From Labrenzia sp. THAF82 (GTDB lineage Bacteria > Pseudomonadota > Alphaproteobacteria > Rhizobiales > Stappiaceae), in assembly GCF_009363435.1 (NCBI RefSeq), contig NZ_CP045354.1, positions 2,508,501-2,572,500 of the forward strand: DNA of 64,000 nt. Reading direction: 5' to 3'. Below, in pieces: positions 53,879 through 62,725 of this stretch; within the stretch, counting starts at the first letter, position 1, and every line of letters begins with the position of its first letter. Position numbers and translations under genes: made by a program. Below the pieces are notes generated by a model. The model ran no database searches and was not told where the DNA came from. It was given only the letters and a program-made list of their open reading frames with translations.

Positions 53879-54183
53879 CTGGACCCCTCCTGCAGAGCAA
53901 TCAGTTCGCGTTCGACACTGTCGGCCAGCCCGATGCCGCCGGATTCAGCGATCGTACGAGCGTATTCGTCAATCAAGAGGCTTTGCCACGCATCTGCCCC
54001 ATGACCCTTGCCCCAGGTTCCACCTTCGCCGAGCCCGGTGAACATGTTCTGAAGCATTGTGTTCAGGAACACGGCTTCGAATTCTTCAGCCGCCTGGCGG
54101 ACTTCTGTCTTGTCAGAGGTAACGTTGTTTTGAGGATTGGTTTGCGGTGGCAGTTGGTTCAGAGCGGTCGAAAAAAGTTCCAT
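53875..54183 (-). CDS. Rod-binding protein (FlgJ N-terminal domain, CheL type)
   Basis: 102-residue protein equal to the rod-capping half of FlgJ, without the muramidase domain. The signature EEFEAVFLNTMLQNMFTGL and WQSLLIDEYARTIAESGGIGLADSVERELI fits this family; in Caulobacter the counterpart is called CheL. It probably helps the rod grow through the periplasm, while a separate lytic enzyme opens the wall. It lies 2 nt after flgI and overlaps the FlgN-like gene. Confidence 0.87.
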   Translation of the reverse strand: MELFSTALNQLPPQTNPQNNVTSDKTEVRQAAEEFEAVFLNTMLQNMFTGLGEGGTWGKGHGADAWQSLLIDEYARTIAESGGIGLADSVERELIALQEGSR

Positions 54184-54185
54184 GA

Positions 54186-55328
54186 TTACAGCACCTCGAT
54201 ATCCGCTTGAAGAGCACCAGAGGCTTTGATTGCCTGCAGGATTGAAATCATGTCACGAGGGCCGATGCCCAGGGCATTCAATCCGTCAACAAGTTGCTTC
54301 AAAGTGACTGTTTCAGGAACGATCGCGAGCTTTGTTCCATCCTCGTCCACACCAACCTCCGAGCGCGGCACAACTGCTGTCTGACCGTTTGCGAAGGGAA
54401 GAGGTTGAGATACTTGCGGCGATTCTGCAATCGTTACAGTCAAGTTGCCCTGAGCGACCGCAACCATCGAGACCTTCACATCCTGCCCCATCACGATAAT
54501 GCCGGAGTTTTCATCGATCACGATCCGGGCTGCCAAATCCGGTTCGACAATCAACTGTTCGATGTCGGTCAAAAGATCGACAATATTGCCATCGTATTGA
54601 CGTGGAAGATCAAGGCGAACTGTCGAGGGATCCAACGGTTCCGCCGTTGGCATGCCGATGAGTTCGTTGATGGAAAGTGCGATCCGGCGCGCCGTTGTCA
54701 GGTCGGGATTGCGAAGGGCGAGACGCAGCGTAGTCAGAGACGCGAGCCTGAACTCCAGTTCCCGTTCAACAAGGCCGCCGTTTGCGATCCGGCCAGATGT
54801 TGGCACGCCGCGCACCACAGACGCTGCATCGGCCTGGGCGGAGAAGCCACCGATTGCAACGGATCCTTGTGCAATAGCATAGACTTCGCCATCGGCGCCA
54901 ACCAGCGGCGTCACAAGGAGCGTTCCACCTTGCAGCGATTCAGAATCGCCAAGTGCACTCACATTGACGTCTATCCGGGTTCCTTGCGTGGCAAAGGGCG
55001 GCAGGTTTGCCGTAACCATCACTGCCGCGACCGTGTCGGTATTCAGATCCACGTTTCTTGTGTTGACGCCCAACCGTTCAAGCATTGCCTGCAGGCTCTG
55101 CTGGGTAAACGGGGCATTGTTAAGCGAGTCGCCGGTGCCGTTCAGGCCGACAACAAGACCGTAGCCGATCAACTGGTTTTCACGAATTCCCTCAAAGTCG
55201 GCGATATCCTTGATCCGGGAAGCCGCTGACGCCGGCGTCAAAAGCCAGACGGTCACTGCGCAAAGGACCATAAACAGCAGCGTAAGCTGCGTTTTCCATC
55301 CAGAATGTGTTTTGCCCGACTGTCGCAT
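54186..55328 (-). CDS. flgI: Flagellar P-ring protein FlgI
   Basis: 380-residue precursor. After a Sec signal peptide (LTLLFMVLCAVTVWLLTPASA), the mature protein starts SRIKDIADFEGIRENQLIGYGLVVGLNGTGDSLNNAPFTQQSLQAML, the usual P-ring N-terminus, and ends DMISILQAIKASGALQADIEVL. The frame is open to 55493, but a sigma-54 promoter at 55399-55413 lies inside that extension, which makes the ATG at 55328 the sensible start even though its ribosome site is weak. First gene of flgI-rod-binding-flgN. Confidence 0.93.
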   Translation of the reverse strand: MRQSGKTHSGWKTQLTLLFMVLCAVTVWLLTPASAASRIKDIADFEGIRENQLIGYGLVVGLNGTGDSLNNAPFTQQSLQAMLERLGVNTRNVDLNTDTVAAVMVTANLPPFATQGTRIDVNVSALGDSESLQGGTLLVTPLVGADGEVYAIAQGSVAIGGFSAQADAASVVRGVPTSGRIANGGLVERELEFRLASLTTLRLALRNPDLTTARRIALSINELIGMPTAEPLDPSTVRLDLPRQYDGNIVDLLTDIEQLIVEPDLAARIVIDENSGIIVMGQDVKVSMVAVAQGNLTVTIAESPQVSQPLPFANGQTAVVPRSEVGVDEDGTKLAIVPETVTLKQLVDGLNALGIGPRDMISILQAIKASGALQADIEVL

Positions 55329-55398
55329 AAGCTGTTTCTGATCCGTCTCGTAAACCCTGGTCAAACTTGGCGGTTCGCTTGTTTGCCAATTGCGTAAT

Positions 55399-55413
55399 GC
55401 GAGAGCCGTGCCA
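55399..55413 (-). promoter_or_regulatory. Sigma-54 promoter of the flgI operon
   Basis: On the minus strand TGGCACGGCTCTCGC: GG and GC are ten nucleotides apart, with one mismatch to TGGCACG-N4-TTGC. It is 71 bp before the flgI ATG and excludes the two earlier in-frame starts. Confidence 0.85.
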
Positions 55414-55535
55414 GTTTTCCAAGTGTGTTCGGACATGGATAAAAAATGACGGGATTCTGCGCCGGATGCTGGTATGTTTGTGGCGATATCCACGCAAACT
55501 TCATGTATTGAGTTGATGAAACACCTTGTGGGCCC

Positions 55536-55548
55536 GGCAAATATTGCC
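55536..55548. promoter_or_regulatory. GGCAA-N3-TTGCC palindrome, putative FlbD-type enhancer
   Basis: GGCAAATATTGCC is a perfect 5-bp palindrome with a 3-nt spacer in the divergent flgI/fliX gap, 123 bp upstream of the flgI sigma-54 promoter. The same motif lies upstream of the flgF promoter. Its form is like the flagellar ftr enhancers bound by FlbD in Caulobacter, as I recall them. Confidence 0.6.
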
Positions 55549-55655
55549 TGATGTGCAAGGACTCATTTACCCTTACCGGCAGAATCTGACAGGCTCCGGG
55601 AACGCGCAATCAACTTGGTGCCATTTGTGCCGCAAGGCGGACTGGAAGAACCAAT

Positions 55656-56075
55656 ATGCGGATTACAGGCAATAAACCGATCACAGGCGTGCAGGGCAGG
55701 GGCGCAAAAAAGCGAACCGACGCAGGTTCGGATAGTTTTGCGCCTGATTTGGGTTCTGAGGTAACTCAAAGCGCGCAAACTGCAGGCGGCGCGGCAATCC
55801 AGGGGATGGACGCATTGCTCGCCTTGCAGGAAGTCGATGCGCTTTCAGAGCGGCGCAGGAAAGCGGCCAAACACGGACATCAGCTGTTGGATAACCTTGA
55901 AACTCTGCGGGCCGACCTTCTTGGAGGACATCTATCTGAAGACCGCCTGGAGTTGCTGTCTCGTCAGGTGTCGGACCGCCAGAATAGCGGCGATCCGCAG
56001 GTCGATTCGGTTCTTGAAGAGATCGAATTGCGAGTGAAAGTGGAACTTGCAAAGCTCGGCCGATTCCCGGATTGA
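55656..56075 (+). CDS. fliX: Flagellar assembly regulator FliX
   Basis: 139-residue FliX, which in Caulobacter links basal body assembly to the sigma-54 activator FlbD. The typical pattern MRITGNKPI (start), the disordered middle and GGAAIQGMDALLALQEVDALSERRRKAAKHGHQLLDNLETLRADLLGG followed by LERL..L and a short end are all present. It is divergent from the flgI operon, as in Caulobacter. Its presence suggests that an FlbD homologue is encoded elsewhere. Confidence 0.93.
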   Translation: MRITGNKPITGVQGRGAKKRTDAGSDSFAPDLGSEVTQSAQTAGGAAIQGMDALLALQEVDALSERRRKAAKHGHQLLDNLETLRADLLGGHLSEDRLELLSRQVSDRQNSGDPQVDSVLEEIELRVKVELAKLGRFPD

Positions 56076-56240
56076 AGCCCATCGTCCCAAATCAAAATTT
56101 CCATATAAATGCGTGCAATTCGGTGCAACAGGTTGAAAGTTATTAACTTTCTTTAATCTGTGTTTTCGCAAATGAACCGTTGTCGACTGGAGGAACCGGC
56201 TATATATTGCGCCCGGCATAACGGTAAACCGGAGCTATCG

Positions 56241-56657
56241 ATGACGGTTGAAATTGAGTCTGAATATCGACCCTCGGAAGACGAGCCGTTCATGAACGAC
56301 AGGCAGCGTGAGTATTTTCGAAACAAGCTGCTTGCCTGGAAGGAAGAGATCCTGAAAGAGAGCAAAGAGACGCTCACAAATCTTCAGGAAGAAAGCCAGA
56401 ACCATCCCGATTTTGCTGACCGTGCGTCGTCTGAAACGGATCGCTCGATTGAGCTGCGTGCCCGGGACCGTCAACGGAAACTGATTTCGAAGATCGATGA
56501 CGCTTTGGAACGTATTGCGGACGGGAGTTATGGCTATTGCGAGGAGACTGGCGAACCGATTGCAATTCGGCGCCTGGAAGCTCGACCGATTGCGACCCTG
56601 TCCATTGAGGCTCAGGAAGCGCATGAACGTCGGGAAAAGGTCTATCGCGACGACTGA
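56241..56657 (+). CDS. dksA: RNA polymerase-binding protein DksA, zinc-finger cysteines mostly lost
   Basis: 138-residue DksA, which enters the RNA polymerase secondary channel and with ppGpp adjusts transcription. The coiled-coil (RQREYFRNKLLAWKEEILKESKETLTNLQEE with FADRASSETDRSIELRARDRQRKL and the tip DxxDxA-like ADRAS) is intact. The globular end GSYGYCEETGEPIAIRRLEARPIATLSIEAQEAHER keeps only the first of four zinc cysteines (Cys, Thr, Ser, Ala), the pattern of alphaproteobacterial DksA. GGAG precedes the ATG at 56241. It has its own terminator. Its place next to fliX may be chance. Confidence 0.92.
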   Translation: MTVEIESEYRPSEDEPFMNDRQREYFRNKLLAWKEEILKESKETLTNLQEESQNHPDFADRASSETDRSIELRARDRQRKLISKIDDALERIADGSYGYCEETGEPIAIRRLEARPIATLSIEAQEAHERREKVYRDD

Positions 56658-56712
56658 ATTCCGGAAAACGGCCGATCCGCTGAACTACAAGGCGGATCCG
56701 AAAGACTTTCAG

Positions 56713-56741
56713 AACCTTCCCTAAACGGGAAGGTTTTTTTT
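56713..56741 (+). terminator. Rho-independent terminator of dksA
   Basis: AACCTTCCC/GGGAAGGTT stem around TAAAC with eight T residues after it. Confidence 0.93.
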
Positions 56742-56811
56742 GTTCTGATGTCCGAATGTCGGACCCATGGCACGTGGCAACTGATATTGCTCACGTCGCA
56801 CAGGAAAGCCC

Positions 56812-56833
56812 GGGCGGGCCTTCAAGCCCGCCC
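56812..56833 (-). terminator. Hairpin after the cyclic nucleotide phosphodiesterase gene
   Basis: GGGCGGGC/GCCCGCCC perfect 8-bp stem with a 6-nt loop about 60 nt after the minus-strand gene; on that strand the following T content is low (GGGCTTTCC). Confidence 0.6.
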
Positions 56834-56892
56834 AAGTGGTCTGATGACAGCTTGCTCAGAAACTGAGAGAGCAAACCTACAACTCTCCAATG

Positions 56893-58875
56893 TCAGAGCT
56901 TGATGCGATACTGAGCGAAACCGTCTGTTCCGTCGCCAGCAGGCTCAATGCTGACACCTTCAACGGAACCGGCATGCTCAGTACCGCCTGGACCCGTTTC
57001 GAACAAAACCGTGGTTTCCGGCACAGGTTTGAATGACCAGTTTGCATCCGCAGACGGGTTGATGGTGCCCTGTTCGACGATAAAGCGCACGAGAACGTCC
57101 CGGTTAGTGTCCGGTCCAACGAAAACGACAACATCGTCATTGATGCCGGGGAAGTTTCCGCCGCCGCCAGCACGGTAATTGTTGGTGGCGACAACAAATG
57201 TGTCGTCCATATTGAGGGGTTCACCATTGAATTCAATCTTGACGATGCGGTTGGCGTCCGGATTGATCAATTCACCATTCGGGTCGTATTTCGATGGCTG
57301 GGTAAGGTCGATCTCGTAAGTGATGCCATCAATGACGTCGAAATTGTAGCTTGGAAATTCCGGGTTGATCAGCGGCTGATCTTTGCCGCCTTCCTCTACC
57401 TGCTGGAAAATCCCTGCAGATCTTTCAAGCCACTCCTTGACCGTGCTTCCCTTAATGGCAACGGCGCGCACCGTGTTTGGGTAGAGGTAAAGGTCTGCAA
57501 CATTCTTGATGGCAACGTCGCCGACAGGAACATCGGTGTAATAGTCCGGACCGCCGCGACCTCCCGCTTTGAAGGGAGCTGCTGCGGAGAGGATTGGCAG
57601 GCCTTCCCACTCCGTGCCCTTCATCATCTGATCAATGTACCAGGTCTGGGCTTGTGAAACGATCTGGACACTCGGGTCATCTGCGACGAGTGCAAAATAA
57701 GAGTGAAGCGGTGCAGATGTCTTGCCAACCGGTCGCCTAACGTAGGCAAGGGTTGCTTCGTGATCTTCCTTGACGGCGTCGAGAACGTCCTGCTGGCTTT
57801 CGACCAGAGGCGTGACCTTGCGACCTTCTTTTTCGTAGATCGGGCGTGCTTCTGTCATGAAGTTGGCGATCCGCCATCCATTGCCGTCCCTTTCGACCAT
57901 CAGATCGATAACGCCAAGATGCGAGCCCCAGAAGCCACCCATTGCGGCCGGTTTCCCGAAGAGCGTGCCTTTTTCAAAGTCGACACCCGGGAGACCTTCG
58001 TAGTCGGGACCTGGGAAAACGCGGTGATGGTGACCCGTAAAGACCGCATCAATGCCGTCAACTGCCGCCAGGTGCAGCGATGCATTTTCCATGCCTTCGG
58101 AATAGTCGGTTGCATCAATGCCCGAGTGGGAAAGTGCTATTACAAGGTCACAGCCCTGTTCACGCATCTCAGGAACGAATGCCTTGGCAGCGTCGACAAT
58201 GTCGCGTGCATTGGCATTCCCCTCAAGATGTCGCCTGTCCCAGTTCATGATCTGTGGTGGAACGAAGCCGATAAAACCGATCTTGATCGGGTGGGACTGA
58301 CCGGCACCGTCCGTGACTTCCTTTTCAACGATTACGTAGGGCTTCAGGAACAGGTCGTCTCCACGTGCATTTGAGGCAAGTGTCGTACCCTTGACCAGGT
58401 TGGCACAAACAACGGGGAAATTGGCGCCATTGAGGACTTTCATCATGAAGTCCAGGCCATAATTGAATTCATGGTTGCCGAGTGCAGCCGCGTCGAAATC
58501 AAGGACATTCATTCCCTTGATTACCGGATGCATGTCGCCTTCGCGCATGCCGCGCTCATAGGCAACAAAATCACCCATGGGGTTGCCTTGGAGAAAGTCT
58601 CCATTGTCGACCAGGACAGAGTTGGTTGCTTCGTCGCGGATCTGCCGGATCAATGTGGCTGTGCGTGCCAGTCCCGCTGTATCGATGGGACGATCGCTAT
58701 AATAGTCATAAGGAAAAACATGAACGTGAAGATCCGTTGTCTCCATCAGGCGGATATGGGCAGTGCCTTCTTTGGCCAGCACGGAGTAAGGATGAAGTGC
58801 AGCGGAGAAGCCCGTTGCCGCGGCGCCCATAAGCAATGTACGGCGGGATAAGGATAGATTTTTGATGCTGGACAT
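56893..58875 (-). CDS. cpdB: 2',3'-cyclic-nucleotide 2'-phosphodiesterase/3'-nucleotidase (CpdB family)
   Basis: 660-residue periplasmic enzyme of the 5'-nucleotidase family, which breaks down extracellular nucleotides for phosphate and nucleoside use. A Tat-type signal (SRRTLLMGAAATGF) opens it. The metallophosphoesterase motifs are METTDLHVHVFPYDYY, LVDNGDFLQGNPMGD, ALGNHEFNYGLDF and FTGHHHRVFPG. The C-terminal 5_nucleotid_C domain has the substrate-stacking region PNTVRAVAIKGSTVKEWLERSAGIF. The ATG at 58875 follows AAGGAG; an earlier ATG at 58923 is not needed. Monocistronic. Confidence 0.92.
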   Translation of the reverse strand: MSSIKNLSLSRRTLLMGAAATGFSAALHPYSVLAKEGTAHIRLMETTDLHVHVFPYDYYSDRPIDTAGLARTATLIRQIRDEATNSVLVDNGDFLQGNPMGDFVAYERGMREGDMHPVIKGMNVLDFDAAALGNHEFNYGLDFMMKVLNGANFPVVCANLVKGTTLASNARGDDLFLKPYVIVEKEVTDGAGQSHPIKIGFIGFVPPQIMNWDRRHLEGNANARDIVDAAKAFVPEMREQGCDLVIALSHSGIDATDYSEGMENASLHLAAVDGIDAVFTGHHHRVFPGPDYEGLPGVDFEKGTLFGKPAAMGGFWGSHLGVIDLMVERDGNGWRIANFMTEARPIYEKEGRKVTPLVESQQDVLDAVKEDHEATLAYVRRPVGKTSAPLHSYFALVADDPSVQIVSQAQTWYIDQMMKGTEWEGLPILSAAAPFKAGGRGGPDYYTDVPVGDVAIKNVADLYLYPNTVRAVAIKGSTVKEWLERSAGIFQQVEEGGKDQPLINPEFPSYNFDVIDGITYEIDLTQPSKYDPNGELINPDANRIVKIEFNGEPLNMDDTFVVATNNYRAGGGGNFPGINDDVVVFVGPDTNRDVLVRFIVEQGTINPSADANWSFKPVPETTVLFETGPGGTEHAGSVEGVSIEPAGDGTDGFAQYRIKL

Positions 58876-59078
58876 CTGGAGGCTCCTTGTCGGCTTTGAG
58901 GCCGGTCTTTTGGTTTGATGCAATCAGAAACAACGGCAGAAACCTGGGGCATTCTTCCCTTCAGGGTCCAAATACCCCAGCTCCTGGCTGAACCCGGTTT
59001 TGCGCTGCCGGAGTTACAACTTTATGACGGCAAAACTGCGACTGTCACTCGCGAAATGGCCGGACGCCAAAGATCAGG

Positions 59079-59885
59079 TCAACTGCCGATCTTTTCCGCC
59101 ATAACCGAGATCGTCTGAACGTAGACGCTGGCTTTGTTCCACTTCTTCAGAACCCGGTAGTTCGCCGTTCCAGGTCCCCATGGTTGACCGCGGCGCCAAC
59201 CGTGTTTTTGGAGGTAGTTGGCGGTGGAAGCCAGTACATCGGGAATCGAGCGAACGAGGTCCCGCTTGCCATTTCGGTCCCAATCGACTGCGTATTTCAT
59301 GTAGGAAGAGGCGAGAAATTGGGTCTGGCCGATTTCTCCGGCCCAGGCGCCTTTCATTTCGGCGGGGGTCATGTCACGGCGTTGAACAATCATCAAAGCG
59401 TTCACAAGCTCGTTCGTGAAGAACTTTGAACGCCTGCAATCGTAAGCAAGAGTTGCCAACGAACGCAGGACCGACATGTTTCCGGAAAAGCTGCCATAAT
59501 TGGTTTCCAATCCCCAGATCGCCAGGATCACTGGTGCTGGGACGCCGTATTTGCGCTCAATCCCATTGAAGATACGGGCATAAGTCTTGCCCAGCTTCTG
59601 CCCGCGCTTGATCATCGCATTGTTGACCCGCTTGGCATAAAACTGCTTGAAACTCAGCTTGAATGACTTCTGGTTCCGGTCTAGCCGGACAACCTTTTTG
59701 TTGTAGGTGAGGCCCTGAAGTGCCTTCTTCACGACACGCTCTTTCAAACCATAGCTTGAAGAGTTTGCGATGAAGGATTGTTTCCAGGCTTCGTAGCCAC
59801 CCGGCCCATTGCCACACGTGGCGCTCAAGGCTGGCGTGACGCTCATGAAAAAGATTGTAAAGAGAGAGAATAGAGCAATGCGCAT
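59079..59885 (-). CDS. Lytic murein transglycosylase (MltB/SLT_2 family)
   Basis: 268-residue periplasmic enzyme that cleaves peptidoglycan to 1,6-anhydro products. A signal peptide covers residues 1-21 (LFSLFTIFFMSVTPALSA). The catalytic Glu is in AIWGLETNYGSFSGN and the substrate motif is GEIGQTQFLASSYMKYAVDWDRNGKRDL. It lacks the C-terminal peptidoglycan-binding domain of longer relatives. It lies between cpdB and the flgF operon; a role in letting the flagellar rod through the wall is possible but not indicated by an operon link. Confidence 0.9.
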   Translation of the reverse strand: MRIALFSLFTIFFMSVTPALSATCGNGPGGYEAWKQSFIANSSSYGLKERVVKKALQGLTYNKKVVRLDRNQKSFKLSFKQFYAKRVNNAMIKRGQKLGKTYARIFNGIERKYGVPAPVILAIWGLETNYGSFSGNMSVLRSLATLAYDCRRSKFFTNELVNALMIVQRRDMTPAEMKGAWAGEIGQTQFLASSYMKYAVDWDRNGKRDLVRSIPDVLASTANYLQKHGWRRGQPWGPGTANYRVLKKWNKASVYVQTISVMAEKIGS

Positions 59886-60062
59886 GGGGACCCCGTCGAG
59901 CCGATAAACTTATGGTCTTAGTGTAGCTGAAATTACCTTCACGTCATCCCGACAATCGGGCAAAAGCGATCACATCATTTTTGTTTCCGGCAGAATGTTT
60001 GGGCAGTCGAACACTGTCAGACTGTTATTGCCCAATTCGTCTGAGAGCCGGAAGCAAAGAGA

Positions 60063-60100
60063 ACGGGCATGGCGCTCAGGGAGCGAGACGCCATGCCCGT
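60063..60100 (-). terminator. Terminator of the flgFGAH operon
   Basis: Perfect 12-bp stem ACGGGCATGGCG/CGCCATGCCCGT with a 14-nt loop, about 75 nt after flgH; the minus-strand sequence after it is T-rich (TTCTCTTTGCTT). Confidence 0.8.
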
Positions 60101-60173
60101 CATCAGCCGATATCTGCAACGCTTCTAGAACACGTCACCGACATCGGCCGGGGGACTGAAGAAGCGATCAGCG

Positions 60174-60923
60174 TTAGAACGGCAACAAGATGTCCAAAAC
60201 CTGATTGCCGACGCGCGGTTGCTGAACCGTCGTGATCTGTCCGCGGCCACCATAGCCAATGCGGGCTTCAGCAATTTGTTCGCTGGCAATGCGGTTGTTT
60301 GCAGTGATGTCTTCCGGCCTGACGATGCCGGCAACGATCAACTCACGAACCTCGAAGTTGACCCTGACTTCCTGCCGGCCTTCGATTACCAGGTTGCCGT
60401 TCGGCAGAACCTGGGTCACGACGGCTGCGATCGTTGTCTCGAGGGTTTCTTCTCTGTCGACGCTGCCTTGACCCTGGAATGTGGAGTTGCTGTTCACGTT
60501 CGCAAGATCGCTTGCTGCGGTGGTCGCAGGCATAAAGATTGTGTCGATTGCCGTGCCAAGAGCGCCTCCAACACCAGCGCCACTGGCTTCTGTGCGGCTG
60601 CGTTCGGTCTCGTTGTCGATCTGCGCTTCGTCGTCGATGGTGACAACGACTGTGAGAATGTCGCCTACCTGGCTCGCGCGCTGATCCTTGAAGAACGCCC
60701 GGCTGCCGGATTGCCACAGGGAATTCGGATTGTAGTGGGCTTGCTGGGGTTCAGGCATCGGCATCTGCACGGGCCGATAGCCAGGCTGTGTTGTTGGGTC
60801 TTGAATGGCATTCAGCGAAGGCTGTTTGCCCACTTCGGCAAGCTGATCTGCGGTGCTGCAGCCTGCGGCGAGGGCGGCGAGCGCAATGCCCGCCAGCATT
60901 TTTTTGTGAGAAGTGCTCAACAT
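60174..60923 (-). CDS. flgH: Flagellar L-ring protein FlgH
   Basis: 249-residue outer-membrane lipoprotein of the flagellar L-ring. The signal peptide ends in the lipobox LAAGC (CSTADQ mature start). Conserved blocks: LWQSGSRAFFKDQRASQVGDILTVVVTIDDEAQIDNETERSR and NLVIEGRQEVRVNFEVRELIVAGIVRPEDI. The ATG at 60923 overlaps the flgA stop by one base (TGATG); a TTG one codon earlier is not needed. Last gene of the operon. Confidence 0.94.
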   Translation of the reverse strand: MLSTSHKKMLAGIALAALAAGCSTADQLAEVGKQPSLNAIQDPTTQPGYRPVQMPMPEPQQAHYNPNSLWQSGSRAFFKDQRASQVGDILTVVVTIDDEAQIDNETERSRTEASGAGVGGALGTAIDTIFMPATTAASDLANVNSNSTFQGQGSVDREETLETTIAAVVTQVLPNGNLVIEGRQEVRVNFEVRELIVAGIVRPEDITANNRIASEQIAEARIGYGGRGQITTVQQPRVGNQVLDILLPF

Positions 60924-61915
60924 CAATTGGTCTCGCTGTTCAGGCTTGCAACGATGGGATTGGCAGCATGTACGCGTACGTGGCCGCGTGAAGTGATGGT
61001 TGCAGGGACGATGCGCCGTGACTGCAGGTTCATCACATCGATGACGTCACCTTTTGCGCCTTCATCGATGGCCTTGGCTCGTGAGGTCAGCTTCATGCCG
61101 GGCATTTCGAAAGTGACTGTGACTTTCTCTCCCCGGTCCACGAGGATCGGGCGCTGGAAGTTTCTCCGGGCCAGAGGCACATTGGCGCGCAGGTTCACGC
61201 GTGCTGCCATCCCGATAATGCTGTCAGCATCGATCAGTGCTCCGGACGGAACTTTCGTTCTTGCCATGCGGATTGTGACCAGATCCTCTTCCCTGAGGAC
61301 GTCCTCCCGCTGCAACGGCTGGGCGAGGGCAGCCACATGCACCATCTCGATTGCAGTCCCAAGAAGGATCAATGGTTCGGTGCCATGTTCCACAGCCACT
61401 GTTGCGCGGAGCTTGAAGTGTCCTGTGGTTTGCGACCAGTCGAAGCCATCAACGCGAACCGGATCCTGAACCTTTGGGTCAGCAAGAATGCGATCGGGCG
61501 CCTGGGTCAGTTTGATCTCCAGGTTTTTCGGATCGATGCCGGCAACCCGCGCTGCAAGAGCGGAGCGAACGAGCCCGGATAGCTGGTCGCGGTTCAATGT
61601 GGTTGCGCCCCTATGAACGACCACGGTGCGCAAGCCATCGGTTCCTGCATTCTGTAGTCCGGCGGCGCGGGCGCGATCAGCAACCTGCTGAGCCGGTACG
61701 TTGCCCGATGTTCCCATATCTGGAGACCGGAACAACGGTTTGGAGGCCAGGAGACCCGCATTTGAATAGAAATCGCCAACTGTCACGATCTCCGACAAGG
61801 TCATGACTTGCGAGCGCAGCACCGGGCGGTCATCCGCTAAGGATGCGGCGCTGGTGATCGCCACCAGTAGAAAGCCGCCGATGGCCTTTTTCAGATATTT
61901 CATCATATCAGCCAT
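60923..61915 (-). CDS. flgA: P-ring assembly chaperone FlgA
   Basis: 330-residue periplasmic chaperone for FlgI polymerisation. A signal peptide lies at MKYLKKAIGGFLLVAITSAASLA. The C-terminal SAF/ChapFlgA domain is visible as AALAQPLQREDVLREEDLVTIRMARTKVPSGALIDADSIIGMAARVNLRANVPLARRNFQRPILVDRGEKVTV. It is longer than E. coli FlgA (219 residues) through an N-terminal domain. Possible starts are 61915 (shown), 61906 and 61903, all within the GTGGGATGG region after flgG; the shorter ones give a cleaner signal peptide. Confidence 0.92.
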   Translation of the reverse strand: MADMMKYLKKAIGGFLLVAITSAASLADDRPVLRSQVMTLSEIVTVGDFYSNAGLLASKPLFRSPDMGTSGNVPAQQVADRARAAGLQNAGTDGLRTVVVHRGATTLNRDQLSGLVRSALAARVAGIDPKNLEIKLTQAPDRILADPKVQDPVRVDGFDWSQTTGHFKLRATVAVEHGTEPLILLGTAIEMVHVAALAQPLQREDVLREEDLVTIRMARTKVPSGALIDADSIIGMAARVNLRANVPLARRNFQRPILVDRGEKVTVTFEMPGMKLTSRAKAIDEGAKGDVIDVMNLQSRRIVPATITSRGHVRVHAANPIVASLNSETN

Positions 61916-61920
61916 CCCAC

Positions 61921-62703
61921 TTAGCGGAGGTTCGTGGTGGTGGAGTACATCTCGTCAGCGGCCTGGATGATCTGTGAGTTCATCTCGTAAGCACGCTGGG
62001 CGGAGATCAGGTCGGCGATCTCGGTCACGGCGTCGACATTGGCCATTTCAAGAAAATACTGCTGAACGCTGCCAAACCCCTGATCGCCGGGGTTTCCATT
62101 TTCAGCAGCGCCACTGGCGTCTGTTTCGAGGAACAAGTTGTCACCAATGGCTTCCAGACCGGCCTTGTTCACGAACCGCGCCAGCTGAAGCTGACCGAGC
62201 TGGACTGTGTTGCCGCCCTGGTCAACACCCTGGACAACTCCGGTGTTGGATATCGTGATGTCCTGCGTGTTCTCCGGAATGGTAATGCCTGGATTGATCG
62301 TGTAGCCATCAACGGTCACCAGCTGGCCGTTTGCGTCGCGCTCAAAGGAGCCGTCGCGGGAGTAGGCGGTCGTACCGTCCGGAAGATCAATTTGGAAGAA
62401 ACCTTCTCCACGAATGGCAACGTCCAGTTCCTTGCTGGTCTGTTCCAGAGAGCCCTGGGACATGATGCGTGCGGTTGAAGCCAGCTTCACGCCGGACCCG
62501 ATCTGAATGCCGGTCGGAACGATCGTGCCGGCTTCTGAAGTCTCCGTGCCCATGCGGCGCAGGTTTTGGTAGAGAAGGTCCTGAAAGTCGGCGCGCTGTT
62601 TCTTGAAGCCGGTCGTGCGCATGTTGGCGACGTTGTTCGAGATGACCTCGACGTTCAGTTCCTGGGCCTTCATGCCCGTTGCGGCGATATGGAGTGCTTT
62701 CAT
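61921..62703 (-). CDS. flgG: Flagellar distal rod protein FlgG
   Basis: 260-residue rod protein, the standard length. The N-terminus MKALHIAATGMKAQELNVEVISNNVANMRTTGFKKQRADFQDLLYQNLR carries the rod signature (NNVANxxTTGFKxxR), and the C-terminus ends NVDAVTEIADLISAQRAYEMNSQIIQAADEMYSTTTNLR. It follows flgF by 22 nt and precedes flgA by 5 nt, so these genes are one transcript. Confidence 0.96.
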   Translation of the reverse strand: MKALHIAATGMKAQELNVEVISNNVANMRTTGFKKQRADFQDLLYQNLRRMGTETSEAGTIVPTGIQIGSGVKLASTARIMSQGSLEQTSKELDVAIRGEGFFQIDLPDGTTAYSRDGSFERDANGQLVTVDGYTINPGITIPENTQDITISNTGVVQGVDQGGNTVQLGQLQLARFVNKAGLEAIGDNLFLETDASGAAENGNPGDQGFGSVQQYFLEMANVDAVTEIADLISAQRAYEMNSQIIQAADEMYSTTTNLR

Positions 62704-62725
62704 TGTTCTGCTTCCCTAAAGCGCG

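Noticed and set aside
55329..55493. N-terminal extension of FlgI to 55436 or 55493
   Set aside because: It contains the sigma-54 promoter and lies before the signal peptide, so it would not be transcribed from that promoter.
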